Assembly: GCF_032062135.1 (NCBI RefSeq)
Contig: NC_092859.1
Location: 85,061,899-85,125,898, forward strand
Source: Pyxicephalus adspersus
Lineage: Eukaryota > Chordata > Amphibia > Anura > Pyxicephalidae
Reading direction: 5' to 3'
Length of the DNA: 64,000 nucleotides
This document shows positions 39,201-54,200 of the stretch, piece by piece. A program made the translations under genes and the position numbers. The first letter of the stretch is position 1, and every line of letters starts with the position of its first letter. A model generated the notes under the pieces. That model searched no databases. It had not been told where the DNA came from and saw nothing but the letters and a program-made list of their open reading frames with translations.

Positions 39201-42200
39201 ACTGTGAGAAAGGTAAAACATGTTTTCTTTGGTAATGCCATGAAAATGAAATAAAATTCAACATTGATAGAGCAGCAAAATTGATGACCTCTACTGTGCA
39301 AGCTGTTTCCAAAAAAAAAAAGACAAGCAGAGGGCAGAGATACACTTACTCAGAATTCTAATTCCATAATAACTTTGTTGAATTACTGTATGTAATTAGT
39401 ATTGTGTTTATTATGAACAATCATGACTAGGGGAACACAAAAGTCCTGTTAAACTGGATCAACTATTTTAGGTTCTCATCCTTTTTTTTATTGTGTATTT
39501 TTTACTGCATATACCTTACATTTTTGCAATTTATCTAATTTTCTTTTACCTTTTAGCAGTTCCTGTTTTTTAGTCTGACATTTCTGGTAAAAATGTTTTC
39601 ATTCTATGTGGTTTAGACATGTTTTGGGAAATACAGTTTGAATGTTTCACTCCTGTTTTGTATTTAGCATTTGCTAACAATAAAGCAAGCTAAGTATGTA
39701 CTAGCCCTGAAGCATTCTTTTTATAGCACTGCCAGTGTGTTTAGGGAAGGAGCCTGTGTTTCCATGTGGTCTGACCGATGCAATTTATCAGTGACCGTAC
39801 AATTATATGGAGCTGCTTAACAAGGGAGGCATGGATTTATGATTACCTTTGCGAAAATATTCCTTTACCTTCCCTGTAACTGCTGAATATGGCATTCCTA
39901 TGCTGACATGCATGCTATTGAGACTTTCTAACTTCCAGTTAAAAGATGGCCCAGTTGGCATCACTGGATATTAGTATGAATGGCCCATAGCATACTGATC
40001 CCTGAAGTTTATTGTAGGCCCAATACTAATAAGGTATGTGACTAGTAAATTACCCAGAATATCCCCTAAAAAATCAAATCTGTAAAAGTCTTAACAAGAT
40101 TTGGCTGGACTTTCTGATTGATTCATTGGTTCTTTTTTTTTGCTCCTAAAAGCCATGCATATCCTCGCACCGTTTGTAAAAAAAAGGCCACTGCTAAATG
40201 GGGGTTAAAAATGCTTCTGAGGGAAATTCATTTATTTATTGTTGTTATACTGAATACCTAGATAAAATACTAATGTATCGAATCTGACTCAGAATTAGGC
40301 TACATACACACGTGAAATGGTTCTTGTCCGATAATTGGCTCAGAGCCAATATCGGACTAGAATCTGGCATGTGTACAGCGCTTGTCGTCCATTGCCCAAA
40401 TGACCGTCCTGACAGATCCACTGACAATGGATGACGAACGATCTTAATGAAAGGGGGAGAGTGCAGCAGGGTGCCGCTCCGTTGTTCTTCCCCTTTCCTC
40501 TCCATAGAGCAGAACAGTGATGTATGTACAACACTCATTCATGCATCGTGCAGTCGTTAGTCGTTGGAAAGGATTGTGAAAGAACCTTTCCAATGACAAT
40601 TATTGCACGTCTGTACATAGCCTAACCCACATGATCTGAATACAACATGCAAGGACATAAAAGTGCTGTAGTCTACAAGTCATCTGTGCTATTTTTAAAC
40701 AATGCTGATAATGATATCTAATTGTATTGCTATGTCTGTGTCATTTTGTTATAGCTCTCTGCATGCCACGGTGCCTAAATGGTGGGCTTTGTGTAACTCC
40801 AGGACTATGCATTTGTCCACCGGGGTATTATGGAATCAGCTGTGATAAAGGTATATATAATAAGTTGTATATAATACAATACATATGTGCAGTACTGTCA
40901 AAAATTTTGCTAGCACAAATCATCCTTCCATACTGCCATTTTTTAATTAAATAAAATAGCGAATTAATAGTTATAAAAAAGTGGATGACAAATTTGAATT
41001 TAGTAAATCTCAAGTGAGAGGTTTTCTGAAATCTGGTTGTGCTTGAATACAAGGAAACCTTGGCTAAAGATGTGGTTATTCTGATGTCACTACATTTTCA
41101 GTGTATGCTGGATAGTATTAGTAATTCACTGGTTGGTGTAATCTAATTTTACCCTTGTGAATGAAAACTGAGAGGATAGCATGAATAAAGGACAGTTTAT
41201 AAAACCCAAATAGTATAATCAGTCCATATTTAAAACAAATAAGCTACTGTTCTGTATTATAACTAGAATACAGAAACCAAAGCTGATGCACAAAATGTTT
41301 TTCTCATTATAATATGAAACAAATCATATTCATTCATCTACATGTTATTTGATGTGTTCTAGTAAAATGCCTAAAGCATGAATACTTTGATAATAATTAT
41401 TTTCTTTATGCAGCAAACTGTTCAACCAACTGTTTGAATGGAGGAACATGCTTTTATCCAGATAAATGCATCTGCTCATCAGGTTATGAGGGAAATCAGT
41501 GTGAAATAAGTAAGTTATATAATCGAGCTAATTACACTATAAAGCAGAGATTGTATGACCTTTGTCTATGTTAGGTTAAAAAGTGGTAAAAAAATAACAA
41601 CTTAAAAGCTGCTTATATTTATGTCAAGATCAAAGACTTTTCTGAGGTTTGGCATCAAAGGTTTTAACACATGCCACTGTTACACGGTGATATTTGAAGC
41701 TGGAAGAGATGCATTCACATTTTCCTATCAGCTGGGATTCAAATAATCCATTTCATATTTAGCCTAACCTGTAGAAACATGTGTATGTGCAATGTTTGCA
41801 ATCAAAGCAGTTTGTATATGTTTTCCAATAAGAATGTGATTGAATAAAATGCAAAAATAAAATCTGAGCCAAAATGCAAAGAAAATCAAATAATGGAGGA
41901 ATTCTTTGTTAACTGTCCATATTATTATAAGCATATGTTAGGAACATATGAACTGAAGAGGTGGATTGGTCCCTACAGAAGCTAACTTGAAATATTCATG
42001 TTAGGGCTTATTCCTGATAAAGAGATCCAATGCATTTTACTGCTTGAAATGAGTTGCTGAACATTGCCCACAAATGTTGTGCAGGCTGCATTGTTTAAAG
42101 CTATTTCACAGCTGCATGCTGCAGTGTGCTTACAAGGTGCATTTGGGGTGCTTCTGAGAGTAAATGGCAACCCAGCTCACCAATGCATGTTTTATAGGTT

Positions 42201-45200
42201 GTTGTGTGCTCCATTGACACATGTGTTTCCACATTATAATTTTGTTAACATAACGTTCCAGCAGGAATAGGCCCTAAGGGTTCTTGTGGAACCTGTGAAC
42301 CTGGCATTGATCCAGAACAGGTAGGCTGTAAAATAATTGATTGTGCTGAGTCAGCCAACAGGTGATTAACTCTTCCAGATATCAGATGTAGAATGGGTTA
42401 GGCTGGTTAGGTTAGGGACTTAGCTTAATGGTAACTGGATAACAGGGGCATTTCATTAGGTGTGATGCAAGAGGATTTTAAGAGTAACATATCAAAACAG
42501 ATTACTAACAGCTATTTAGGGAATACACAGCATGACACCTCCTACTCATCCTACCCAACCCCACTTAATAGAACAAACATCTATGTCTGTACAGCATTCA
42601 TTCATTTTTACATTAGTGATCGCTCCCAGCCACAATGATCTAGTGTCAGTATGTATCTCAATGTGGACCCTGGCGTAATTTCTAAATCATCAAGTAGGAA
42701 CAAGTATGCAGTAAGAAAACTCTAAAAAAATTTTTTTTTATCTGACATCCGAGCAACTAGCATTATTCTTAAAAGGTCAGAAAAGCTGGTTCACTATTTC
42801 TCCCATGGTGGAATTCTTTAAATATTTTATATTATTAAATATTTTGTACATCAAAGACTTTGCAAATAGAAACTGGTTGTGTATTGGCTCAGTCTTTAGC
42901 ATCACTGATGTTTTATGAGGGGCTTCTCGAAATCATCCATGATCCTTCCTTGGATCTAGAGATTTGATAAAGAAAGTTTCTTGTAGAACCCAGAGTCTTT
43001 CCTACAGCAGTAGTCTGCTAATAAACCTATTCTTAAGCCAAATTTACCATCGTCCATAGGTGCCTGCAGGCAATTTTACACCTCCATCTCTCCCAATGCC
43101 AGCTATATTTCACCATGCATTATTTATTACATAAAAAGACAGAAAGCTACTTTAATTTTAAAATTTCAAAAAGGACATTTTGACTTCTTTAAATGCCAAA
43201 GTAGTTGCACAGTTAGAACACACTGCTTGTCACCTCAAAGGGGACCTCATTATATGAAATACATTTCACACATACATGCATTAACAAGCCATGAATTGAG
43301 CAAGAATATTCAGAATTGAGCACCAACGTGTATTATATATGTTTTGTTTAACAGTTCCAGTGATTATTGTTTCTTTAAAATGAAAAATAAGTACTATTGT
43401 GTTCTTCTTTAGGTAAATGTCAACAGCCATGCAGAAATGGAGGCAAGTGTAACGGAAAGAATAAATGCAAATGTTCTAAAGGTTACCAAGGAGATCTGTG
43501 TTCAAAGCGTAAGTATAGATTTTTTTGGAATGCCAATTGTGAGGTATTTTATCTTGGCCATCTTAGGTACCCAAGTTTACAAATGCTCTTTTGGCTGAAT
43601 GACCACACATTACTATAAAAATAGCTACGAGTAAGGGGAAAGTAACTCAATATTGATAGCCATGGTGTCTGAATAGGACGTCCAATGGGCACAGCTTTGT
43701 GTAATGGTCATGTGTCCACAAACATTTGGCAATATTACACCAAAGAACTACACACTTGATTCAACTGAGAAATCTACATTGTCTTAGATTACAATGTAAA
43801 GTATGCATATGCTGGTTTGTAGACTTATTCCACTATAGATTCACAGTTTGGTTTTTAATGTAGCACAAAGCTATATTGGTGGTATTTTTTGTATTAAACT
43901 TGAGCTGGAGCATACTTTTGTCTTAACTTGTTAAATCACTGTGATATGAAAATATGTAAATTGTAAGTGTAAATCTTTACTACATTGCAACTAGATTCTG
44001 TGCCAAAAGGGTTTTATTTTTTATTTGCTGTTATCTTTGGATTAGATTATTTTATTGTCCCATTAGGAAATTACCTAACACATAAGCCTGTTTCTTACCT
44101 CAATAGCTGTGTGTGAACCCTCCTGTGGGTCACATGGAACTTGCATTGAACCAAACAAATGCCATTGTAAGGAAGGATGGAGTGGCAGATACTGTAATAA
44201 ACGTAAGTTTTCACCATATATTTACTGAATCCTAAAGGTCTGTTTTTTTTTTTTATTTCAAATGATTCTTCTTTTATGTTAACTCTTTTTAGTTTATGCT
44301 CTAATTATATAGTAATGATAAGAGTAAGGCTTATATTTAGTGAATAATACCCAGTGAAAACATTTTGTTTATATCACACAAACATCATTTCTGTTATATA
44401 AACAGAATTATTCATCACTTTTTATTATTAGGTGCTCTTTACTTACTGCCAACCACTATTGTTTGTTGCCATTGTCAAAAAGTCTGCTTTCCCCTATTTC
44501 TAGGTTCAGGGTCTTCAGTCTCTTCATTGGTGGGCTGGAATGAGGTAACAGGTAGACAGATAGAAGCATTTATGGCGGGAGAGATATACTTAGCCTCCTC
44601 CGTCACACTAAATCCTCCCCATCAACTATTTTTGTAAAGATTACTTTAGTTCCGCTTTACCCAATTTCTTTTCTTTTTTTTCTGGTGATGCTATATTTAA
44701 TAATTTGCCCCTTTGGTTGCCCTTCCCTTGTTTTTGGCGTATGATGAATTTCAGTGATAGTAAATATTTGAAGTGCATTTTTACTTGCTTTTTCTTTAAT
44801 TTATTATGATTGAAAACAGCGTGCAGTTTTCTCTATTTATAGAGTTCTAGCTGATGTTTGCAGTACTTCTTACATATCAGTTTGTACCGATTAATCACAA
44901 TTTGTTGTATAAATCTCCCAAATAATAAGTAAAGAACAAATTCTCTTTATGCATTAAAAATGAACTGGGCTAATTTAAAGCTTACCCCCAAATGTCGCTG
45001 CTGTCCATTCTTCATGGGTCCATTAAGGTCTGTAAGAAGGATGTGCTTAGACATTTTCTCACGGCAGCCAGAACAATTATACCCCGAAAGTGGAAACAGC
45101 CCTTGGTAACCCCAACCCCTATGTGTTTTTTCCTTGGTTGGCCCCATTACGTTTAATTTTAAGTACTGATATGTCAATGTAAAATGTCACTTTTTGTATT

Positions 45201-48200
45201 CTGTGTTTTTGCAAGTAAGGGCTGAAAGCCCCCGTGTTTATATATGTGTCATTTTCTGTTATGGTTCTGTTATGTTATTAATATTCAATAAAAATGAAAC
45301 TGGGCGTGTGGCCTGGGCATTGTGGAATGAGTACATGTATTTTAAGGTGTTACTGTTGTTATCTTGCCAAACATCTCTCCTGAGCACCTACATTTTGGAA
45401 TTTTGCTTCAGATGGGAAACAGAATGTATGGACTTTACCAACTCTCAAACCTGGCTTCTCTAGCTACAAAATGTGCCAATATAGCACTGGCGCCTCTGTC
45501 CCCTGTCAAAGCCTAACAAAGTCAGAGTTGGTGGTGATAAGTGCAGTTGTTGCTCCTGGAAGGAGGGAGGGACTATCCAAGGAGGAGTATTTGGACTTTT
45601 TGTCGGGACTTCTGCATTGTCCAAGCTTTCTTGGTCTGCACCCCGCTGCACTGACTGTTAAGGTTCACACTACTATAAAAAAAAAGATATTTCCAAGTGT
45701 TTCCATTCTGTTGTGTCATTGGACCCTCTGACTATGTCTTTTCTAAAATGCACTAACCATGGAGACCAACTATAGGTTTTGCCTATGCACTATGGACTAG
45801 AGACTCTGCTTACAGAGCTGGCCTCTTATGAGGCAGATCTTGATGAAGTTTAATGGGAGAGGGAGCCTACAAGTTGAACAACTTAATTTGCAACAATCTC
45901 AGACCTTGCTTCAGATTGGGAGACTGGAGCAGGTCAGAACATCAACAGCGAACACCAGACCTATCTGCATTCCTTCATAGTGCCCTACAAACATAGATCT
46001 TGTAAGATTCTTGTCTGTTTTGATGGGTCTTTTGTAAGTTTTTATCTTTCTGGGACACCTACCCTGATGGCATTCTTTCCTTTGCGGCTATTGGGAAACA
46101 TTCTGGCCAGTTGTATTGAGTTGTATAGACTTTTCCACCAGTCTGGGAATGTGCAGGGGCCCCAGGGGACCTCTATCAACTGGGAAATATTTTGGCATAT
46201 CTCCTCATCACTGTTGCTTCCTGCATTGCCAAAGTAATTGTCCCAGAGATCTTGATCTCTGGGACAATTAATAATAATTGATTAATAACAATTAATAACA
46301 ATTGATAGAAACTATCGGGCTACCACCACTCCTAAAGCATATTTCTGAATATCAGGAAAGAACTCTTTTGAAATACTCTGGGACTTTATTTGTTTCCCCC
46401 TAAGTGTACAATACTATCGCGATTATTGTTCCAGAGGTATGCTGTTATGTCAAACTTTTTCTAGGTCATGCCCTGGTAGTCAGCTTGCCAGGACTGTATA
46501 ATTAATTGGCCGGGGGTTGGCAGGTCTTCCTATGCTCACACAATCACTTTCCCTAAGGTATCTGTGTTAACAAATGTGTTATAAAAGGTAGTTCATTCTC
46601 CATTCTTGTGTTACCCTTTCTCTACCTACTGCTATCCTTACTTTTCTTATGTTTTCCTCTCCCTCTGACTGTATACCAGCCTTCCTCTTCCCTTACTTTC
46701 CCTCTGCCTCCCCTTCCTAACCAAAATTTTCCCCCCTTCTTTTTCCTTGTGGTAAAATTGTTGAACTGCTACTGGGAAGATCGGGAGGTTGTATTTCATT
46801 GTGTACCTTGGACATGGCATGCAGCCCAATCAGTCCAGAAACTGGGGTACATGTGGTAAGAGGAGGGGTAGAAGTGAACCCATTCCTTTTACCTTTCATC
46901 CTCACAGCTTTTTGCCTCTTGGGGGCAACAGAATTTTTACCCTATATGCTAGTGCCTGCAATTGGAATCCCCATATTCCTAGATTGGCCAAATGTGTGTA
47001 ATTCAGTGGCCCTGTTTGTCATCCATCAAGGAATTGGCCTTTCTCTCTCCAATTTCCCTATGCTATAAAAATATTCGCCTGGGTTTGGGGGGACAGGGGA
47101 GGTGCTTTCCCCTGTGGGTACTCAGAATAGGAATTATGCAGGATAGTGATCCAAACCTTGGCTGTTTTATTCTGTTTAGTTTAGGAGTGCACTAGGTTGC
47201 TGGATTTTGCATGGTTGCACCAATGGTATTGCCTAAGGTTTTGGTCTTTCTCTCTTTTTTACAATGGTTTGGTTATCCCTGGGTATTCATCCACCTACTT
47301 GCTCATTCTGTCATCTTCCTTATCTTTCTGATAAATACAGAATGTTATAAAAACCCATAAATATAATTTTAGGAATATTTTTTCTTGACAATTTACCATC
47401 TATAAACAAAAGTAAAGCAGCTGGCATTACACTTTGTCCCTATATTTGGTACATGGTATGTCAGTTTTTTAGGTCGTGTGACCCAAATTTAAGATACATG
47501 ACCTGGCTTTTGGTCCTGGACAATATATTTAATTGAAGTAATAGTTGGAATTAATAGTTGGTTGTGAACACAGCCAAAGTGGCAGTCTAATGCAGAGTCA
47601 ATATTTTCAGTTGCAAAAAAATGATTATCAAAATACCAACTTTTACAGAAACCTATTTAAAGCCAAGCATATTATTACTAATGTTGTATATCTGTATATA
47701 TTTCTAATATTCTGCTGAAACAGAACGCTAGAAAAACTAGGCTTTCATTAGTTGCCAACCATAAACAAAAATGACTGGAATGCATGTGTGTGTTGCTGTT
47801 TAATGACAGATGTTATAACCTGCTTTTTGCAATAGATATTACATGGAAATAGTAAGGAGCACAATTCATGTAATAGAAAAGCTGAAAGAAGTTTGGGGTG
47901 TTGTTTTCCTAGGGGTGAACTTCCATAGTTATCTGTTGCTACCATTTCTGCATATGTTACTTCCCTCCTTTCTAAAATAAAAAGATGCATGTGATCTTAT
48001 TTATTTCACCCCTCATTCAACCAGCAGTTTAAAAAGAGCAAAGCGGATTTATTGTTCATAGTCTGATTCCTTGTTTTCTTTTCCAAATCTGATTAAAACT
48101 TTTTTACTGTTTTTTCCCGTTTGCAAGTTTTACAAAGCCATGAAGGCATATTATGCGTGTTGGGGGTAGGGGTGGGGGGCAAAAAAGCAAATAAGGATCC

Positions 48201-51200
48201 GGTAAGGTGAGATTTTTTCTTCTTTGGTGCATCACTTATCTATGTAAACATTTTGGTCAACTGAAACAATGCATGATACAAAATACCTTTTAGAAATAAA
48301 AGTTATATTAGGCCAAGCGCTAGTCTAAGTATGGCTGCCACTTGTTCCACCAAACAGATCTTGTGATAAATACTCCCTGTCTGTGAATTGCCCATTTCCC
48401 AATGTCACTCAAAATAACTAAGAGTTAGGGTCCTTTTACCTTCTAAGTTTATCATGACAGGAGCCAGACCACCACAGAAGTTTAAACTGGCAGAGAAGTT
48501 TTGGCTACTGTCCAATGCAAGCTTTTAATCTGATGATGCTGGCAGATAATGATAGGTACTATTATAGAGTGTGACAGGACTTCAAACAGATCTGTCCTTA
48601 TGCATTCATGCAATGTGCAGAACTGTTTACCAAATCTGTAAGTATGCTGAACAAACAGTGACATGGAGTAGGAGACATAATATGCACACACAGCAATAGC
48701 TTAACAAGGGTTCCACTCTAAAAGAGCCAAAAAGGTAACTGTGTAGTAAAAAGTCATTCCCAGAAGTTAGCTAAATATTCTTAAATTTAGATCTCCTGGT
48801 CAAGAGAAAACAGTTTGGTATTATATGGTTTGTAGCTAATAGGACAGAGATATGTCAGAGCTCATCAATTATTCATACATTTATTATACATACAACATTC
48901 CTGAGATAATTGCCTTCTAATAGTAACCATACACAGAAATCCTGATCATTTTATTTCAATTGCAATACAGAAGTTACAGTATACATATGTTATAGTAAAC
49001 CAAAAAGCCATATTGTAAAGGATAACCCTACTAGTACTCCCACCTCCCATGGATCACAACCTTTATCTTATGTGTATTTTCACATATATCTCAGTACACA
49101 GGGACAGATTTTCACTTACGTTCTGATTTCCAGTCTGATAAAACCTAATACTACTGAACACTTCACAATAATGTCATGATTACCAATTACCTGGGGTGCT
49201 GGTCTTACAGGGATCCTCTTAGATGGTGTTATGACACGGGGAAATCAACCATGTCCTAGCATTGGACTGCATTTACTGCCTGGGTCTCATAGGCCTCATA
49301 AGTCTCATAAGCCATAAAATAGCAAGTTAAGAGGTTATCAATGCTAAAGCAGCATTTACAATCTTAGTAAATAAAAGCAAAACTAGGGCAAATACTTCAT
49401 CAGGATGGAAAGGGAAATTCATTCAGTAACTGTTGTGCTCTCATATCAGCTTTATATTACTAATAAACTGTATAATCTAGGGTAAAACAAATATAAAGCT
49501 AATATTTTGCCTGCAATGGCTTTTTCTACATATTTTCCTAACAGTGATCATTCAACAGGGTTGGCCTTTAAAATGGATGAAGCCTGATGTAAGGGCAAAA
49601 CATAATATGTGTATCTAGGGGCTTTGCCTAGGAAGCTTGTACACCTGCTACCTTGGTTCCTTTTTCTTGCTCCAACAATTGGACTCTTAATATCATCTTT
49701 TGCTGGACCATATATCTTCTAATTCACTTTCACCAGAGTTTTGGCAGTCTTGAAGTTAAACTCCAGGCAAATATTAATACTGTTACAATCATCCATACAC
49801 ATGCTAGTTCTGCACTAGAAATTATGATTTAAAATATGATTATGTATGCAGGCAGCAATTGTCATTTCTTCATCCACTTACATTTCATTACACAATTGGT
49901 TCAAACTTCAGCTTCATACATGTGGGTGGTCCGACAGCGGTGCTAAATAGTAGGGTTATATAGGCAGGTATTGCCCAAGAATTTACCTTCTTTATGGTGA
50001 GGCAGAGAAATCAAAACTTTATATCAATACATATGTGTGTATTACCTCAAAAGCTTCTTTAAGTTGGTGATAACCAGAAATCATGGATTGGGGCAATAAA
50101 GAAAGGATAAAGCTGCCAGTGTTTACAATCCCCTGTGCTAAGCCCTGGCAATTTTATCTACCACTTTTTTTCCATTCACTTTCTGTCCTGCTGATAATAG
50201 AAAAGGTGAATCTGCACAGAATGGGAATTATCAGCAATTACATCACCAACAGAGGTTCTATGCATTCATTTCCACCCAACATAATAGTTTTAGAAACTTT
50301 TTGATAAGATATAAATTTAATGGATTGCATTTTAATTTTTGAGTCAGTGGGCCTGATTTATTAAAGGTCTCAAAGGCCGAAGAGGAAACACTTTCATCAG
50401 TGAAGCTGGGTGATCCAGCAAACCCGTTATACCCTCGCCTGAACCCTAACAATCCAAACCCCCTACATTATTGTTAAGCTAAACTAACCCTTTAATTAGT
50501 CCCTACAAAATTTAACTTCATCCCATACTTGGGGCAATTGCACTAAATCCTCACGGTCCGATCCAGAAAACAGTCCTAACACTAATATTTAGCAATGTAT
50601 ATTTTTATAGAACATAATTAGATGCATTACTGTATAGGGTCTAGCCACGCCTTCAAACGAAATTTAGGAGTGATGGTGGTGGGATTTTTACAGCTCTGAA
50701 TTGTCTGTAGCAATTTAATGAAGTGTTCAGCAGTCAGAAATTTAGGGAAGACACTTACTATGGCCAAAAATCCCACTAAACTATCTTATTTATATTCCAC
50801 TCAACTTTGAGACCCACTGTTTTATTGGACCAAAACATGTTATGGGACCTCATATGGAGTCCAAGTTCAAAAAATATATTCTTGGTATAAAGACCACAAT
50901 TTCACCATATTATAGACAATTGAAATGTGAATTTTGCCTTTGTTGAGGCGAGAAACAGCCAGAATTTATGGAAGGCTTTTAAGGGAAACCTCTATATTTC
51001 ATTACAAACCTTGCCAAACTGGCATGCTAATTTATTTTGTTGTTAATATTTTCCAAATCATTGACCCCCAACAACGTGCTGCAGGCAATATTTTCTGAAG
51101 GAATAACAACCCCTGTTCCTATGTATATACTGTATTTTTGCCTTAAATTTCCATTGATTTGTAAAATGTCATTAAAACTGTTTGTATTCATTAATAGGCA

Positions 51201-54200
51201 AAGAGAAGCCTGGCTGATATAAAATGAGATATTATTTAGGAAACAATTACTCTCTATTCCCTCCATGAGGATAATACAAAAAATGTTTCAGGCTGACCTT
51301 TTCAATGTCATTACTTCTAAGTGCTGAACTAGTGGAATGTTCTCTGGACGGTAACATTTAACTTACACTCCAATGATTTTTTCAGTAAAAATATTTTTAT
51401 TCAGAAAAGCTTTGAAGATGGGTCTCTTTTTTATTATTTTTTACTTGTTCTCCTATTGATCTGTAATTTTAGACCTTGGATTATCTGTAACAACAATTTA
51501 AATAATACAAAGTTTCTTTTTAACATATGCTTCTTGCAATGGTATGCAGGACATTCTTGTACTTATCTTGTACCAAATACAATACGTGTAAACAGAAGGA
51601 CAGAAAGATGTCTGTATATCTGCAGCTATATTTTAAAGTGTTTATCATTTTCATAAACTATGGTATGCTTACATATAAAAAAATGTTCTTACTAGTTTAA
51701 AGGCATTATAATGCAAAGTCTATGTATGCTTAAAGAAAAACTTCATCTACATTTAAAGAATATAAATATGATTATAAGTTGGTTTTGTAGTTTACTCCAT
51801 TTAACTATTATTTACTATTCAAACGTTATTGAGATATCCACATCAATCAACATTCAACTACCGGTACATAAGCTGCCTAAATTCTAAATCTAAAGATATG
51901 TTTTTTGAAATTGTATTTTTATTGAGGAGTTTTCAACAGGGTACAGAAAGGAAAAAAAGGGAAATAACACAAAGGGGGAGGCAACACCATAGGATTATAA
52001 TACAACATAGTTTAGTTTCAAACAGTAACAACCAATTCTCAAACAGAGTATATCTTAAATCTTCTTAGAGTAGCGGGTGAATCTAAGAAGATACATGACA
52101 TAAAACAGTGTTTAGTAGGATAGAAACCAGGTGGGGGAGAGGTCAAATGGGCAAGCCAGCATAATACCGTGTTTCCCCGATGATAAGGCAGGGCCATCAA
52201 ATAAGACAGCCCGCCCTTTTTAGGGAAAAATGAAAAATAAGCCCCCCCCCCGCAAATAAGCCACCCACCGATTACTTACCAGAATCGGGTGGTACGGTGG
52301 GTGACTCCGTGTGTGGTTCCTCCGTGTGTGCCGCGCCTCTTCATGAAGAGGAGGTACTCCATGAGGCGGATCTCTTGGATTCTCGCATATAGATTCTCCA
52401 TGGAGGGAGGCAATGCTGTTTTCCATCTAGAAGGAATCAGCGTACACGCTGCTACAAGCATGTGGGAGACCAATTTGCGAGAGATCCTCGGGAGGGTAAG
52501 GCATGGTTGACCCAAGAGATGGGTGAGGAGGTCTAGCGTTATAGGTTGTTGAATCACCTCTGATATCAAAACATTAACACATGACCAATATGGTTTAATG
52601 ACGGGGCAAAACCAGAATATGTGCTCTATGGTACCTCGGTGAGTACCGCATCTCCAACACATGGGATCCACATTAGGAAAAAGACGGTGAAGATAAAGAT
52701 TTGTTTTAACAGGATGTTAGCTATTAAACTTCCTTGATACCCCACTCAATTCCTATGTGATTGGTTTACTTATTTTCTCATATTTCTTCACAAATGTAAA
52801 ATTACAGGTATTCCCTTGCATTAGGTTTGTCATTGATCAGATATTTTAGAGTTTACATGAATATAGGGATGCTACTTGTGCTGCATTTTTATTGCAACAT
52901 TATGGATTCTATTTATGGGGTTAACTCTAAGGGATCTGGTGAAAATTAATTACTTCCACTATAACACATGGACCTGGAAGATTCCCAGGAGAGAATGTTT
53001 GAGGGAATTTCAGATTCCCTGTTTTAAAAGTAGAGCCCTATGAATCTGTAATATTAGAGGCAAACCATCATATTTAGCAGGCATTTCAATGAATCAATGA
53101 AGATGTGACACGTAATATTAACATAAAATTGCTATTAATCCTTTTAATGTATAGCTGACCAGGATGGAGGTTATGTATAATCTGTTTATTGGTTTTTAAG
53201 AAAAAAAAAGTAAAATAATTAATTGAAAACCAAGCACAATAAAAAAATTAAGCTATAGACGATGAACCAATCCAGATTTATACATGGACATAGAGCAATA
53301 AATAGGATACAGATTCACAGACAACAAAGAACAGTGCTAGTACTAGTGGAAGACACAATATATCAATACTTTTCAATAAAACGCTTGCCAACCCTTAGAC
53401 AACAATATGTGTATATAAAAATGAAGAAAAAAGAAACAGAGGGTTTTTCTGGCAATAGTACTTATATTCAACAATAGTTACACAGAAACCTCAATATTCT
53501 GCTCTATGAGAAGAGTAGTTATAATCAGTCCAGCAAATCTTTAGTTAAGTGAGTATTCAATTTTCACACAATCGCTAGACATAGAGCACCTACTGTACAG
53601 GGATTTGTTCCTATATCCGAATATAGCAGAACGGCTGTATGCCGATGCAAGTAAGCTGTATGATGGTCAATGAGTACCCACAGCCTTTAACTCAACGCGT
53701 TTCACCCTCATTGGGCTTCTTCAGGGGTAGCTGTGTGTTTTTTTACATAAATGCCTTGATGAGAGGTAATATACAGTAGGTGAATGGTATTGAAGATATA
53801 GTGTCTTAGTGGTTTTATGTAAATATATGCTGGTCCCAGAGAGGTATGTGGATAGGAAGGGGGGTAGGGGTGGTCACGCGGCACACCCATCTGCTGTAAA
53901 AGTGTGTATGAGGTAATTCCCAAACTGATAAAGTCTGGTCCTAATTTGTACTGATAGCAGAATGGCACCGGTAGAATGGGGCTTGCCCCATTCTCTAAAA
54001 GAACAAATTGTGAATATTATGGAGATTATAATTTCCAACGACAAAGAACTGCTCGATGCATGAACGAGTGCTGTACATACAGCGCCGTTCTGCTCTATGG
54101 AGAGGGGAGGTGGGCTCTGTCCTCTTCACTTGCATTATGATCGTTCATCATCCGTGGATCCGCCAGGACGGTCATTTGGACTTGTACGCACACAAGATTT

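Noticed and set aside
45311..47300. Cluster of open frames in intron 9 that might be a retroelement gag or ORF1
   Set aside because: Some stretches look protein-like, but no zinc knuckle, RT, protease or ORF1 signature could be identified, so no call is made.
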